From positions 1 through 64,000 of the forward strand of contig NZ_PYGK01000009.1 of NCBI RefSeq assembly GCF_003014595.1: 64,000 bases of DNA. The letters are read 5' to 3'. The notes beneath the pieces are model-generated. The model saw nothing but the letters and a program-made list of their open reading frames with translations, was not told the origin of the DNA and did not search any database. The stretch is from Chitinophaga ginsengisoli. Lineage in GTDB: Bacteria; Bacteroidota; Bacteroidia; Chitinophagales; Chitinophagaceae. Position 1 is the first letter of the stretch. The number at the start of each line of letters is the position of its first letter. Both the position numbers and the translations under genes were made by a program. Positions 43,919 to 54,000 of the stretch are shown piece by piece.

Positions 43919-44311
43919 ATGCAGGAGAAGATTATATGCTTTCTGATTGACGATGATCACGATGATCAGGAAATTTTTTCGTTGGCGCTCAATGCGATAG
44001 ATGAAGAAATTGACTGTATCACGGCCAACGATGGCGTAGATGCTATTAATAGATTGCGTAGAGATCGGGGATTTACTCCCGATTTTATCTTCCTCGACCT
44101 CAATATGCTGCGCATGAGCGGCAGGGAATGCCTGAAAGAGATAAAGAAAATTCCACATTTGAATGACATCCCTGTTATTATATACTCCACTTCCTCAGAG
44201 CAGAAGGATATTACCGAAACGATGCTCCTTGGTGCCTCCGATTACATCGTAAAGCCCCCCAGCATATCAATACTCACAAAAAGATTGGAGCAAGTTTTGA
44301 GAAAGGAATAG
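43919..44311 (+). CDS. Single-domain response regulator (receiver only)
   Basis: A cytosolic CheY-like protein of 130 residues. The acidic pocket is Asp11-Asp12, the phospho-acceptor Asp60 (FIFLDLNMLRMSG), the Ser/Thr switch STSS and the lysine in DYIVKPPS. There is no output domain. The hybrid kinase gene starts 18 bp downstream, so the two are surely co-transcribed, and this protein may be a phosphate shuttle or sink for that kinase. It resembles the Rcp1-type receivers that pair with phytochrome-like or bacteriophytochrome-derived kinases. Confidence 0.85.
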   Translation: MQEKIICFLIDDDHDDQEIFSLALNAIDEEIDCITANDGVDAINRLRRDRGFTPDFIFLDLNMLRMSGRECLKEIKKIPHLNDIPVIIYSTSSEQKDITETMLLGASDYIVKPPSISILTKRLEQVLRKE

Positions 44312-44329
44312 TGTTGATTTAACTTATTT

Positions 44330-47300
44330 ATGGAATTAACGAAGACTGCAATCCCCGAATTTCTCAACGGCGGCGGAGAGATGGGGGAACTTATACGCTC
44401 CAGAGATTGGTCTGAGACGCCGTTAGGATCCGTGGAGACGTGGCCCCAAAGTTTGAAGACCTGTATACGGATTATTCTCACTTCCCGGCAACCCATGTTC
44501 GTCTGGTGGGGACCTGATCTGATCAATCTGTACAACGACGCTTACAGAAGCATTCTGGGCGGCAAACACCCGGAGGTACTGGGTATGCCCGCCAGTGAAG
44601 TATGGAAGGAAATATGGGACCAGGTAGGGCCCCGTGCGGCTACTGCCATGCAGGAAAATGAAGGTACTTACGATGAGTCCCTCTTACTGATCATGGAACG
44701 TAACGGATACCCGGAGGAAACCTATTACACCTTTTCCTATAGCCCCGTGCCGGGTGACGCAGGCGGCGCTGGTGGCATCGGCGGAATCATTTGCGCCAAT
44801 ACAGACGATACCCAGCGTATTGTCGGTGAAAGACAGCTGATGACCCTGAAAGACCTGGGTAAATACCTTCCGGACTGTGTCAGCGACGAGGATGTCTATG
44901 ACAGGACGATCTCCATCTTAAAAGAAAATCCAGCCGACTTTCCTTTTGCATGCATTTACCAGACAGACCTGAAGACTGGGATGCTTGAAATGGCAGGAAA
45001 AACAGATGCTTCCATTGCCGATAATGTGCTGCCGGTTTCTTTGGAGATTGAATCTGCCCTGGCTGCCGAGTGGACATTCAATCAGGTTATTCATACAAAT
45101 AAATCACTGATTGTTAATGGATTGAAGGATAAATACGGCCAATTGCCTTCAGGTAACTGGACCATTAGCCCCGACCAGGCATTGGTAATACCCGTTGTGC
45201 AAAGCGGACAGGCATGTTCTTTTGCGCTGCTGATAGTGGGATTGAGTCCTTACCGGCAACTGGATGAAAAATACCGTAGTTTTTTCCAGCTGGTGGCCGA
45301 CCAGGTGGCCAGTAGCATTGTAAACGTGCATACGGTGGAGGAAGCCCGTAAAAAGGCCGAAGCGCTCATCGAAATAGACCGGGCCAAAACAGCCTTCTTC
45401 AGCAACATCAGCCACGAATTCAGGACGCCACTCACACTGATGCTGGGACCACTGGAGGAATTACTGGCGCAACAGGAAGGAACCCTGAGCCTGGAGCAGG
45501 AAGCACATGTAATGGCAACACACCGGAACGCCTTACGCCTTTTACGCCTGGTGAATACATTACTCGACTTCAGTCGCATTGAGGCAGACAAGGTGCAGGC
45601 AAACTATTTCCCAGTCAATCTTACAACACTTACAGAAGATGTAGCCAGCACCTTCAGGGCGGCAATAGAACATGCAGGACTACAGTTTCATGTAAACTGT
45701 CGTCCCTTGACCATAGAGGCCTATGTAGATAGAGACATGTTGGAAAAGATCATTCTTAACCTGTTATCCAATGCATTTAAATACACATTGCGGGGCACCA
45801 TCACACTCTCGCTCGAGCAGCAGGATGACAACGCCATACTGCGTGTAAAAGATACAGGTGTAGGCATTCCGGCAGAGGAGATCCCTCATATGTTTGAACG
45901 CTTTCATCGTGTTAAATACACAAGGGGACGCACCTATGAAGGAACAGGTATTGGTCTCTCCCTCGTGAAAGAACTAGTGTTGCTGCATGGTGGCGATATC
46001 AGCGTAGAAAGTGAGGACGGTATGGGAACCTCCTTTACTGTCACGATTCCACTAGGCAGCGCCCATCTGCCTGAAGACAGGATCATGAAGAATGATTATG
46101 AAGTGTATACGTCGGGCCTGAGTGAGACCTATGTCAATGAAGCGTTTCACCTGGGCCGTGACAATGGGACCGGTATCAATGGTCATACTCCCGGCGGTGA
46201 AGAAAAAGCCCGTGTACTTATTGTGGATGACAATGCCGACATGCGGGATTATCTGCAACGCCTGCTCGAAAAACAATATTGGGTTGATACAGCTGCTAAT
46301 GGCAGAGAGGCATGTGAAAAGATCATGGCGCATCCGCCAGAACTCGTGGTCAGTGATGTCATGATGCCCGAGATGGATGGTATCCAGCTCCTGAACCATA
46401 TCAAACACGGACCCGCAACCAGTTCAGTACCAGTTATATTGGTGTCTGCAAGGGCAGGGGAAGAAGCGAAAATTGAAGGGTATGATATTGGTGCAGATGA
46501 TTATCTGATCAAGCCTTTTTCTGCAAAAGAATTGCTGGCGAGAGTGCGTGCACAGATCAGGGTCTCCCGTTTACATCAACAGGCCATTGACATCCTGCAA
46601 CATAGTGCAGATGAACTGGAAAAGAAAGTGGAGGAACGTACCGCCGAATTACTGCGTAAGAACTCCGAACTGGAACAGTTTGCCTACATCGCCAGTCATG
46701 ACCTGCAGGAACCCCTGCGTAAGATCAGGACATTCTCTGAAATGTTACAGAAAGGGTTGCAAAAAGGTATGCCTGTAAATAACTATTTCGAAAAGATCCA
46801 GTCCTCTGCTGCACGGATGGCACAGCTGATCAATGATGTGCTGGATTATTCCCGCTTATCACGTACTGACTCACAGTTCATCTCTATAGACCTCAATACC
46901 ATCCTCCAGCAGGTAAAAACGGATCTCGATCTGCTCATTGAACAGAAGCAGGCCCTTATCAAGAGCAACTGTCTTCCGGCGGTAAAAGGTATTCCTCTGC
47001 AGTTAGTGCAATTGTTCACCAACCTGATAGGTAACTCATTGAAGTTCTCTGAAAAGCAACCACTTATCACTATCACAGGAGAGGCCTTGCAGCCATCTGA
47101 AAGGCTATCTTATCCCGGATTACAGGACGATATGGATTATGTCAAACTGGAATTCACTGACAATGGTATAGGGTTCGAACAGAAATTCGCAGAAAAGATC
47201 TTTACTATTTTCCAACGACTGAATGAAGGAAGACAATATGCCGGTACAGGCATAGGACTGACCCTTTGTAAGAAGATCGTGGAAAATCACCATGGTGCAA

Positions 47301-47374
47301 TAAAGGCTGAAGGAGGACTGAATGAAGGGGCGACATTTACTGTCATGCTACCGGCAGATCACCAGACGTCATAA
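44330..47374 (+). CDS. Hybrid kinase with two histidine-kinase cores flanking a receiver (PAS-GAF-HisKA-HATPase-REC-HisKA-HATPase)
   Basis: A protein of 1014 residues without clear membrane helices. It starts with a PAS-like region (TSRQPMFVWWGPDLINLYND) and a GAF-like region (about 190-340). The first HisKA has His362 in NISHEFRTPL with a complete HATPase_c (LLSNAFKYTLRG, GTGIGLSLVKEL). A receiver follows with Asp676 (VVSDVMMPEMDG) and Lys in DYLIKPFSAKE. A second HisKA has His790 in ASHDLQEPLRKIRTF, with another HATPase_c (GTGIGLTLCKKI). The second core belongs to the phytochrome-type kinase subclass, fitting the single receiver upstream. A phosphorelay inside one chain is possible; the signal is unknown. 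Confidence 0.9.
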   Translation: MELTKTAIPEFLNGGGEMGELIRSRDWSETPLGSVETWPQSLKTCIRIILTSRQPMFVWWGPDLINLYNDAYRSILGGKHPEVLGMPASEVWKEIWDQVGPRAATAMQENEGTYDESLLLIMERNGYPEETYYTFSYSPVPGDAGGAGGIGGIICANTDDTQRIVGERQLMTLKDLGKYLPDCVSDEDVYDRTISILKENPADFPFACIYQTDLKTGMLEMAGKTDASIADNVLPVSLEIESALAAEWTFNQVIHTNKSLIVNGLKDKYGQLPSGNWTISPDQALVIPVVQSGQACSFALLIVGLSPYRQLDEKYRSFFQLVADQVASSIVNVHTVEEARKKAEALIEIDRAKTAFFSNISHEFRTPLTLMLGPLEELLAQQEGTLSLEQEAHVMATHRNALRLLRLVNTLLDFSRIEADKVQANYFPVNLTTLTEDVASTFRAAIEHAGLQFHVNCRPLTIEAYVDRDMLEKIILNLLSNAFKYTLRGTITLSLEQQDDNAILRVKDTGVGIPAEEIPHMFERFHRVKYTRGRTYEGTGIGLSLVKELVLLHGGDISVESEDGMGTSFTVTIPLGSAHLPEDRIMKNDYEVYTSGLSETYVNEAFHLGRDNGTGINGHTPGGEEKARVLIVDDNADMRDYLQRLLEKQYWVDTAANGREACEKIMAHPPELVVSDVMMPEMDGIQLLNHIKHGPATSSVPVILVSARAGEEAKIEGYDIGADDYLIKPFSAKELLARVRAQIRVSRLHQQAIDILQHSADELEKKVEERTAELLRKNSELEQFAYIASHDLQEPLRKIRTFSEMLQKGLQKGMPVNNYFEKIQSSAARMAQLINDVLDYSRLSRTDSQFISIDLNTILQQVKTDLDLLIEQKQALIKSNCLPAVKGIPLQLVQLFTNLIGNSLKFSEKQPLITITGEALQPSERLSYPGLQDDMDYVKLEFTDNGIGFEQKFAEKIFTIFQRLNEGRQYAGTGIGLTLCKKIVENHHGAIKAEGGLNEGATFTVMLPADHQTS

Positions 47375-47378
47375 AAAG

Positions 47379-47405
47379 GCCGCGATGATTCATCGCGGCT
47401 TTTTT
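47379..47405. terminator. Bidirectional terminator between the hybrid kinase and the SusCD operon
   Basis: A 9-bp stem GCCGCGATG/CATCGCGGC with loop ATT. T-runs lie on both sides, so it serves both convergent transcripts. Confidence 0.85.
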
Positions 47406-47421
47406 ATATGACTTGATTCTT

Positions 47422-48738
47422 TTATTGCGGGAATCCTGTAAAGTAAAAATCAGTATGTTCTACACTTTTCAATTGCCCCAGTTTTCCGTTTCCTCCCTGC
47501 GTATCCACAATGAAATCCATCGTAAAGTGGTCATTACGGATGTAATCCAATAGTGGTTTCATGTCAGTGGCAATCAGGGAGGCATTGCCCTGGAAGGCCT
47601 GTCCTGTGAACTTAAATACCCCACTGGCGGTCTTGGTGTAAGTGAATGGATAGCGTGCCAGGTAAAGTGAACCATTCTGGATAACATATACATCCACATT
47701 CATAACCTGCTGACTAACGTCAAAAGCAAACTCTGTATAATACAGGGTTAACCCATAAGGCCCATTCACTAATGATGTCGCAATATTTGAATAGATGGTG
47801 GTAAAGCTGTCAGACCATCCCGCCATCTGCTGTGGAGGCACGATCAGGGAAGAAAAGTCTACTCCCAGCAATCTGTGCATGGGCACTACCGATGTGAGAG
47901 CGACTTTTACTTCTATCCGTTGACCATCTATTGTCACATAAAAGACCTGCCGGGCATTATCCCAGAACACTTCATGGAAGCTTTTACCCCCATAGACGAT
48001 GGGTTGTTGAAGGTAGATGCCATTCAGCGTATAGTAGTAAGGGCTGGACAGCAACTGTACCTGGTTCGCATCATCGATATAAATGAGGGTGAAGGTCTTG
48101 GTAAAAGTATTGACACTTACCTGCAGTTTCTTCCCGTCGGAAAACTGCAGATAGAGCCAGGGGTTCTGCAGCATATAGTCTTCCATACTAGAAATCAGGT
48201 TCGCATAATTGCCGGCGGCATATGCTTCCGCTTCTGCCTGGGTAGCTTTTACGAGGACCATCTTTGTGCTGAAAGAGATGCCTGTCAGCTTGATAGTATC
48301 AGCAGAGACACTGTCTATGGAGTATTCAAAATCAACTGAATAGCCTGTTCCGGTTTGTCCGTTGTACACATTCGGATCCGGGTCAGACAGCAGGTGGAGA
48401 TAGGAATAAGTATCAAATAACAGGGATGGTCTTTGCACCGCTTTCAGGCGATAGGTGCTTTCTTTAGCAGTACCTGCAGCATCCAGGGACACGTCGCTGT
48501 ACATAGTAACCCGGTCATTCGTACCGAACCGGAAATAGAAGCTGTAAGCGCCGCCTGCGGAAGGATACACCACTGTTTTCCATCCATAGGTACTGCCTGT
48601 GAGCGTGGCCTTATATTCCGCCAGGGCTTTCTCCATCCGCTCTTCCGGTTTCTCTCCCAAAAGCGATGTGGTTTTATCTTTTGTACATCCTGCAAAAAGG
48701 ATCGCCAGCAGGATGATATATAGTCTGTTGTGAAGCAT
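47422..48738 (-). CDS. DUF4302 family lipoprotein
   Basis: A protein of 438 residues from ATG 48738, which opens a clear lipoprotein signal (MLHNRLYIILLAILFAGC). A frame extension to 48888 would run into the zincin gene. It matches the DUF4302 layout: an early helix (EERMEKALAEYKATLTGSTY) with the STYGWKT motif, followed by beta-rich halves with YFRFGTNDRVTMYSD. It is the last gene of the SusC-SusD-zincin operon, 10 bp after the zincin stop. DUF4302 proteins keep this company in Bacteroidota and are thought to be surface-exposed partners in uptake; the ligand is unknown. Confidence 0.8.
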   Translation of the reverse strand: MLHNRLYIILLAILFAGCTKDKTTSLLGEKPEERMEKALAEYKATLTGSTYGWKTVVYPSAGGAYSFYFRFGTNDRVTMYSDVSLDAAGTAKESTYRLKAVQRPSLLFDTYSYLHLLSDPDPNVYNGQTGTGYSVDFEYSIDSVSADTIKLTGISFSTKMVLVKATQAEAEAYAAGNYANLISSMEDYMLQNPWLYLQFSDGKKLQVSVNTFTKTFTLIYIDDANQVQLLSSPYYYTLNGIYLQQPIVYGGKSFHEVFWDNARQVFYVTIDGQRIEVKVALTSVVPMHRLLGVDFSSLIVPPQQMAGWSDSFTTIYSNIATSLVNGPYGLTLYYTEFAFDVSQQVMNVDVYVIQNGSLYLARYPFTYTKTASGVFKFTGQAFQGNASLIATDMKPLLDYIRNDHFTMDFIVDTQGGNGKLGQLKSVEHTDFYFTGFPQ

Positions 48739-48748
48739 GTTTCCTGTT

Positions 48749-49597
48749 TTACAAATGATTAATTGCATCCTGTACCCGGCTCTGGAGATTATAAAAATCA
48801 ATGTTCCAGCTCTCTTTGAAGTAACGGACGATGATCGCTTCTTTCTGCTGGAATTTGACCTGCGCATCAGCCGGAGCGGAAGCAACAATAGCCTGATATC
48901 CGGTTTTGCCTTCCACCAGCATAGTAGCTACCATTTCTACAAAGTCTTCATCCGGCGCACTGCGGGCATATTGTGTAATGAAACCTCTTGCCAGTGCTTC
49001 ATCCAGGGTGTAGTCATTCCAGCTGCCGGTATAACCGGTGGAAATACGTTTGTACTCCACAGGATACATGATGGTCTGGTGCAGGATGTGTGCAAACTCG
49101 TGGTGAATGGTATGGAGCATTTCCCGCACAAAAGGCTTATCGGTGAGACTGAAGTCATTGAGCCAGAACAACACGATCTTACGGCCACCTTCGGCTGTAC
49201 CGAGGGTAATGGTATTGTTGGAATTGAACTGCGGACTACCCACCAGCACAAACTGTTTCTGGCAATATGTCTTGAAGAAGGTTTCTCCTGCTTCCGCGAT
49301 ATAGGGCGCTGCCCAGGTCTTCAGGATGGTGGACATCACCGGTTCTACTTTCTCCTCCTTTACAGGCACCAGCGTTTTATCCAATGTCAGTTCGTAGCGT
49401 TCGAAGCGGTATTTCACTTCTATGTTATATGGTTTGGTAAAGGCCGAATCTATCCAGAAATCGATGGGCCCTTTTTCCCAGGTCTCGCCACCCAGTCCGG
49501 GGATGTTCACACTGTTTATTTTATCATCCTTGGAGCAGGCCATAAGACTGCCAAGAAAGATAAAGGTCAGTAACAATTTTATATGCATTTGTTTCAT
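48749..49597 (-). CDS. Substrate-import-associated zinc metallohydrolase lipoprotein
   Basis: A protein of 282 residues from ATG 49597 (a TTG at 49603 is also possible) with a lipobox LMAC at about residue 21. The zinc-binding HExxH motif is in HTIHHEFAHILHQ, with a likely third ligand in the downstream glutamate-rich segment (DEDFVEMVA). It belongs to the gluzincin-like lipoproteins found beside SusC/SusD pairs. It likely trims a peptide or protein at the cell surface before import. It lies 20 bp after susD and 10 bp before the DUF4302 gene. Confidence 0.85.
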   Translation of the reverse strand: MKQMHIKLLLTFIFLGSLMACSKDDKINSVNIPGLGGETWEKGPIDFWIDSAFTKPYNIEVKYRFERYELTLDKTLVPVKEEKVEPVMSTILKTWAAPYIAEAGETFFKTYCQKQFVLVGSPQFNSNNTITLGTAEGGRKIVLFWLNDFSLTDKPFVREMLHTIHHEFAHILHQTIMYPVEYKRISTGYTGSWNDYTLDEALARGFITQYARSAPDEDFVEMVATMLVEGKTGYQAIVASAPADAQVKFQQKEAIIVRYFKESWNIDFYNLQSRVQDAINHL

Positions 49598-49617
49598 AGT
49601 CAATTAGTTTAAGCGGA

Positions 49618-51075
49618 TTAACGGGGATTCAGCTGAATACCAGCCAGTTTCACTTCCTGTGGAAGCTGGAACAGCCGGCGGGGATCAGTCGGTGTCAGTG
49701 TTTCAGATTCGCCGGCTACACTGGTATGATTGACAGGAATGTTGTAGCGGAGTATATCAAACCATCGCACGCCTTCCTGGATGAATTCTGCCTGTTTAAA
49801 ATCCAGCACAGTAGCAATCAGGGCTGACTTGATATCCGAGGTGCCGTAATAGTTGGTCAGCTTCGTATCGGTGATCCTGTAAGCAGTGCTGTAGTTTTCT
49901 ATGCGCATGCTGGCATAATCGTTCAGGTCCTGTTTGGCGGCCGTTAAGTTACCCAGGTAGATATTGGCTTCCGCTCGGTTGAACAGCGCTTCCTCTGCTG
50001 TGAAGAGCGGGAAGATGGTATAAGGAATACCAACGTCTGCATTGGCGCTGGAACGTACGAAGTGTTCGCGGAATTTCAGTACCAGCCAGTTCTCCGTATT
50101 GTTACCGGAGTAATACAGGGGTTGTACCCAGGTAGCGCCGGTTACATTCCGGAAGATGAACAGGGAATATACCAGGTCTGTTCTCAGGCCATAGCGGTAC
50201 GAACCATAGGAGCGTGCCCAGTTGGAAGGGGCTTCGACTAGCAACAGGTTGGCCGTTTCGGTCGCCTTTGTGTAAATGGCTTGCATTTCTGTACCTGTCA
50301 GCTGACTGTACACCGTTACCCAGGGGCGCAGGTTGGCTTTGATATTTCCACCGGGAAATACATTGTCCGCATATGTGATCACCTTCTGATAATCCTTTTT
50401 ATAGAGGTAGAAGCGGGCAGCAAATGCATTAGCTGCAGCTTTGTTAAAATGGTATTTAGGCACCTTGTAGGAGGTATTGTCAATGAGCGGCATACCTTCC
50501 AGCAGGTCCTTTTCTATCTGTTCGTAGACGTAGGCAACGGTCTTCCTTTCGTATTTACCATTTACCACCTTTTCAGGGGTCGTTACATAAGGGACACCCG
50601 GGTCCTGGCTGGCAGTAGCGGCATCATAGACTTTGGAGAACAACGTCACCAGCATGAAGTGGTTGTATGCCCTTGCCACCAGCGCCTCGCCTTTCTGGGC
50701 GTTATAGTCAGCAGGATTGTCTGCCTTACTGATGGCGTCCAGCGCCTGGTTGGCTGCTGCGATTGCCTGATAACAGGCATTCCAGTAGTTGGTGGGCGAT
50801 CCCTGCTCTCTTTCGGTTACATCCCGAAAGAAGAAGGGGTTCGTGTTGACCTCTTCACTGAGGGTTCCGCCTATGCCTTTATCGGCTGCATTATCAGAAG
50901 CGGCTTCGGTAAAGGTGGCATAATCTGCCTGTGGATAGGCGGTGGCCAGCAACTCGGCCACCTTTTCCACGGTATTGAGCTGGGTACGCTGATCAGGGGC
51001 CTGTTCCAGGTACTTTTTACATCCCGCAGAGAGGAGTAAGGTGGCAGCAAGTATATAGTAGGTTGTCTTTTTCAT
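49618..51075 (-). CDS. SusD/RagB-family outer-membrane lipoprotein
   Basis: A protein of 485 residues with lipobox SAGC at about residue 19. The helical TPR-like scaffold is typical: NYWNACYQAIAAANQALDAI, then GEALVARAYNHFMLVTLFS, and the late EFIQEGVRWFDILRYNIP. It acts as a lid that binds substrate above the SusC channel. It lies 16 bp after susC. The company of a zincin suggests that the substrate is peptide or glycopeptide, not plain starch. Confidence 0.92.
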   Translation of the reverse strand: MKKTTYYILAATLLLSAGCKKYLEQAPDQRTQLNTVEKVAELLATAYPQADYATFTEAASDNAADKGIGGTLSEEVNTNPFFFRDVTEREQGSPTNYWNACYQAIAAANQALDAISKADNPADYNAQKGEALVARAYNHFMLVTLFSKVYDAATASQDPGVPYVTTPEKVVNGKYERKTVAYVYEQIEKDLLEGMPLIDNTSYKVPKYHFNKAAANAFAARFYLYKKDYQKVITYADNVFPGGNIKANLRPWVTVYSQLTGTEMQAIYTKATETANLLLVEAPSNWARSYGSYRYGLRTDLVYSLFIFRNVTGATWVQPLYYSGNNTENWLVLKFREHFVRSSANADVGIPYTIFPLFTAEEALFNRAEANIYLGNLTAAKQDLNDYASMRIENYSTAYRITDTKLTNYYGTSDIKSALIATVLDFKQAEFIQEGVRWFDILRYNIPVNHTSVAGESETLTPTDPRRLFQLPQEVKLAGIQLNPR

Positions 51076-51091
51076 CTGTCAGTATTTTGCG

Positions 51092-54000
51092 TTATAAACC
51101 TGCTTTCAGGGAGAATGTGAACTGTCTTGGTATAGGCAGGGCTACACCACCTGAATTGAAGAATTCGGGATCCTGGCCATTCAGACGGTCGTCTGAATAG
51201 ATCAGCCAAACGTTATTGGCTACCAGGCTGACAGACAGGTTATTAAAGCCTGCATGGCGTATCATTTTCGGCGGCAGATTGTAGGAGAGCGACACCTGCT
51301 TCAACCTTACGAAATCCCCATTGGCTACGCGGGCGGTAGAGTAGTTGTAGTTATTGTAAGGGGAGGCGCCATTCAGCTGCGACTGACTCAGCTTGTCCAT
51401 TACGGAAGGTACATTTGTACGGTTTTCATCACCGGGTAATGTCCAGCGGTTCAGGAAGTCATTCGAACTGGCGTCCAGGTCGGAGTAAATTTGTTTGAAA
51501 CCGGGATTCAGACGGATCTTGTTACCTGTACTGTAGGTTACCAGGGCCGACAAGGCAAAATTGCTGTAACGTACGGTATTGTACCAACCGCCAGTCAGCG
51601 TTGGATCTACAGGACCGTTATACACCAGGTTCTGTATCTTATCACTCTGCAGGTATACATTGCCGCTTTTCGCACCGTCCTGGTTGGTGAACAGCGGAGT
51701 ACCGTCTTTCGGGTTCAGGCCTTCAAACGGTATGGAATAGAGGCCGCGTACAGGATGTCCCACCGTAGCGCCACCTTCTGCCACCACCAGGTCCCAGATG
51801 ATAGGAATGTTCTGCAGGTTGGTGATCTTTCCCTTATTATAACCCAGGGTCAGCTGGGTACGTAGTCCCCATTTACTTTTATTGACGATATTATAGCCGA
51901 TGGTAGCTTCCACCCCGTGCGATTTCATGTCGCCATAGTTGGCGATCTTGATACTTTCCCCGCCAATACCGGAGGTACGGATAGGACCTATCAGGTCGAA
52001 GCCTTTGCGCATGTAACCATCTACTGTAATGCTCAGTTTATCCTGGAACAGGCCTGCGTCAATACCAACGTTGGTCTCGTACTGCTTCTCCCAGGTCAGC
52101 TCCGAGTTTTCCAGGCTCTGGATATAGATGGATGATTCTATTTCTGATAGGTAAGGTCGGTTGGTGCTGCGGTTCTGTAATACCACGCTGGAGTTCCGGG
52201 CATTACCCATACTACCGGTAAGACCGTAGGTTGCGCGGAGCGTCAGCCTGTTAATGTTGTTCTGGCCACGCATAAAGTCTTCCGTATCTACGTTCCAGGA
52301 ACCGCTCACATTCCAGGTGGGCAGCCAACGCGCTGTACGGGATTCGCCCAGCAGGTTGGAACCGTCATACCGGATGCTCGCATTGAAATTGTATTTCCCT
52401 TTATAGGAATAGGCGGCATTGGCGAGGTATGCCAGGTAGCGGTCATAGTTCATCGCCATGCTGTAGTAGTTGAAGTTATTTTCAACATTCTGCTTGATGA
52501 TATTAGGATCTATGAAAGGCACGCCACCTTTGTCAAACTGGTAGCCGTAACCGTCGAACTGCCTGTTCTGCCGGTTGGCATAACGTAATTCCTGCGCTCC
52601 CAGGAGGTTGATCATGTGGATGTCGTTCCAGTTTTTGCTGAACTCTACCGTGTTACGGAAATAATAGCTGACCAGGTAATCATCCTCCGTCGTATAAATA
52701 CCGCCATAAGGTAGTACTACTACTGGTTCTGCCTCCGGATTATCAGGATTGCGGTAGAGGAAGCGGTTCCTGTCCCGGATGGTGGCATCACCAGCCGCCC
52801 GGTAGGCCTGGGGCATATTGGAGTTCTCCTTGATCTTGTGTTCCTGGGAGGACTTCACATACCGGATGTTGCCCAGGAAAGTATATTTCAGGTTCTTGAG
52901 GATCTTATATGAGAAGTCGCCCTGTAGTTTGATATCGAGCTGGCTGAGATCGATGTAGTTGTTGTGCAGCTCATTCACGATATTAAAAGGGGCGAAGTTG
53001 CGCGTAAAGTATTCCAGCTTGCCTCTTTCATCGTAGGCGGTGAGGGCACGGCTGGTATTAAGTACGTAGCTATATGGATTGATGTCAAAGTCCCGGTCAA
53101 ACTGCCCCGTTACCGGGTTGCTGTTCCTGTTCAGGCTTCCGGGCACCCGCTGGTCGCGGATGACAGCCTGTGTAATGAAACCAAAAGAGACTTTGTCACT
53201 GATGTTGTAATTGGCCCTTACGTTGCCGGTAAAGCGCTTCAGCTTATCTGCTATTGTCCAGCCCTGGTCCTGCAGGAAGCTGGTGGAAACGTACAGCTGT
53301 GATTTGTCTGTACCGGATGAAACGCTAAAGGAATGTTCCTGCATAAAGGAATTGCGGAACAGTACATCGAACCAGTTGGTATTGGCCTTTGCATACCTTT
53401 CGAGGAACTGGCGTTTGGCTTCCGGCGTATTCTCCAGTCCAAACTTACCAGTAGCAGGGTTATAGGTATCAATGAGGTTGTACATCTTGGTATAGACGCC
53501 GCCATTCTCTGCACGGGTGGCATCTGAGTGGTTCAGCCAGCCCTTTAGGGAAAGCTCGTTATAGAAAGCCATTTGATCATCAGATTTCATGATGTCAAAC
53601 TGGTTGTAAGTCGGCTTCAGATATGACGAGAAGTTGCCGGTATACGAGATGACGGGCTTACCGACTTTCCCCTTTTTGGTTGTGATCACCACAACGCCGT
53701 TCATCGCACGGGCGCCATAGAGGGATGTCGCTGCAGCATCTTTCAGGATCTGGAAACTCTCGATATCGTCCGGGTTCAGGCCCGCCACAGAAGAGCCCAG
53801 CAGGGTAGCAGGGTTACCGGTAGAGAGCTGCTCGTTAGAGACGTTGATCACATCTTCGAGTACAACACCATCCACCACCCAGAGGGGTTTGTTGTCGCCG
53901 GTAATGGAAGTGGCGCCGCGTACACGGATCTTCGGCGCTGCCCCGAAGGTACCGGATACGTTCTGTACGCTGACGCCAGCTACCTGGCCTTCCAGCATAC

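Noticed and set aside
48737..49573. A long plus-strand open frame (278 codons) opposite the zincin gene
   Set aside because: It lies wholly antisense to a gene with a clear HExxH motif and lipobox, and its translation has no domain or signal.
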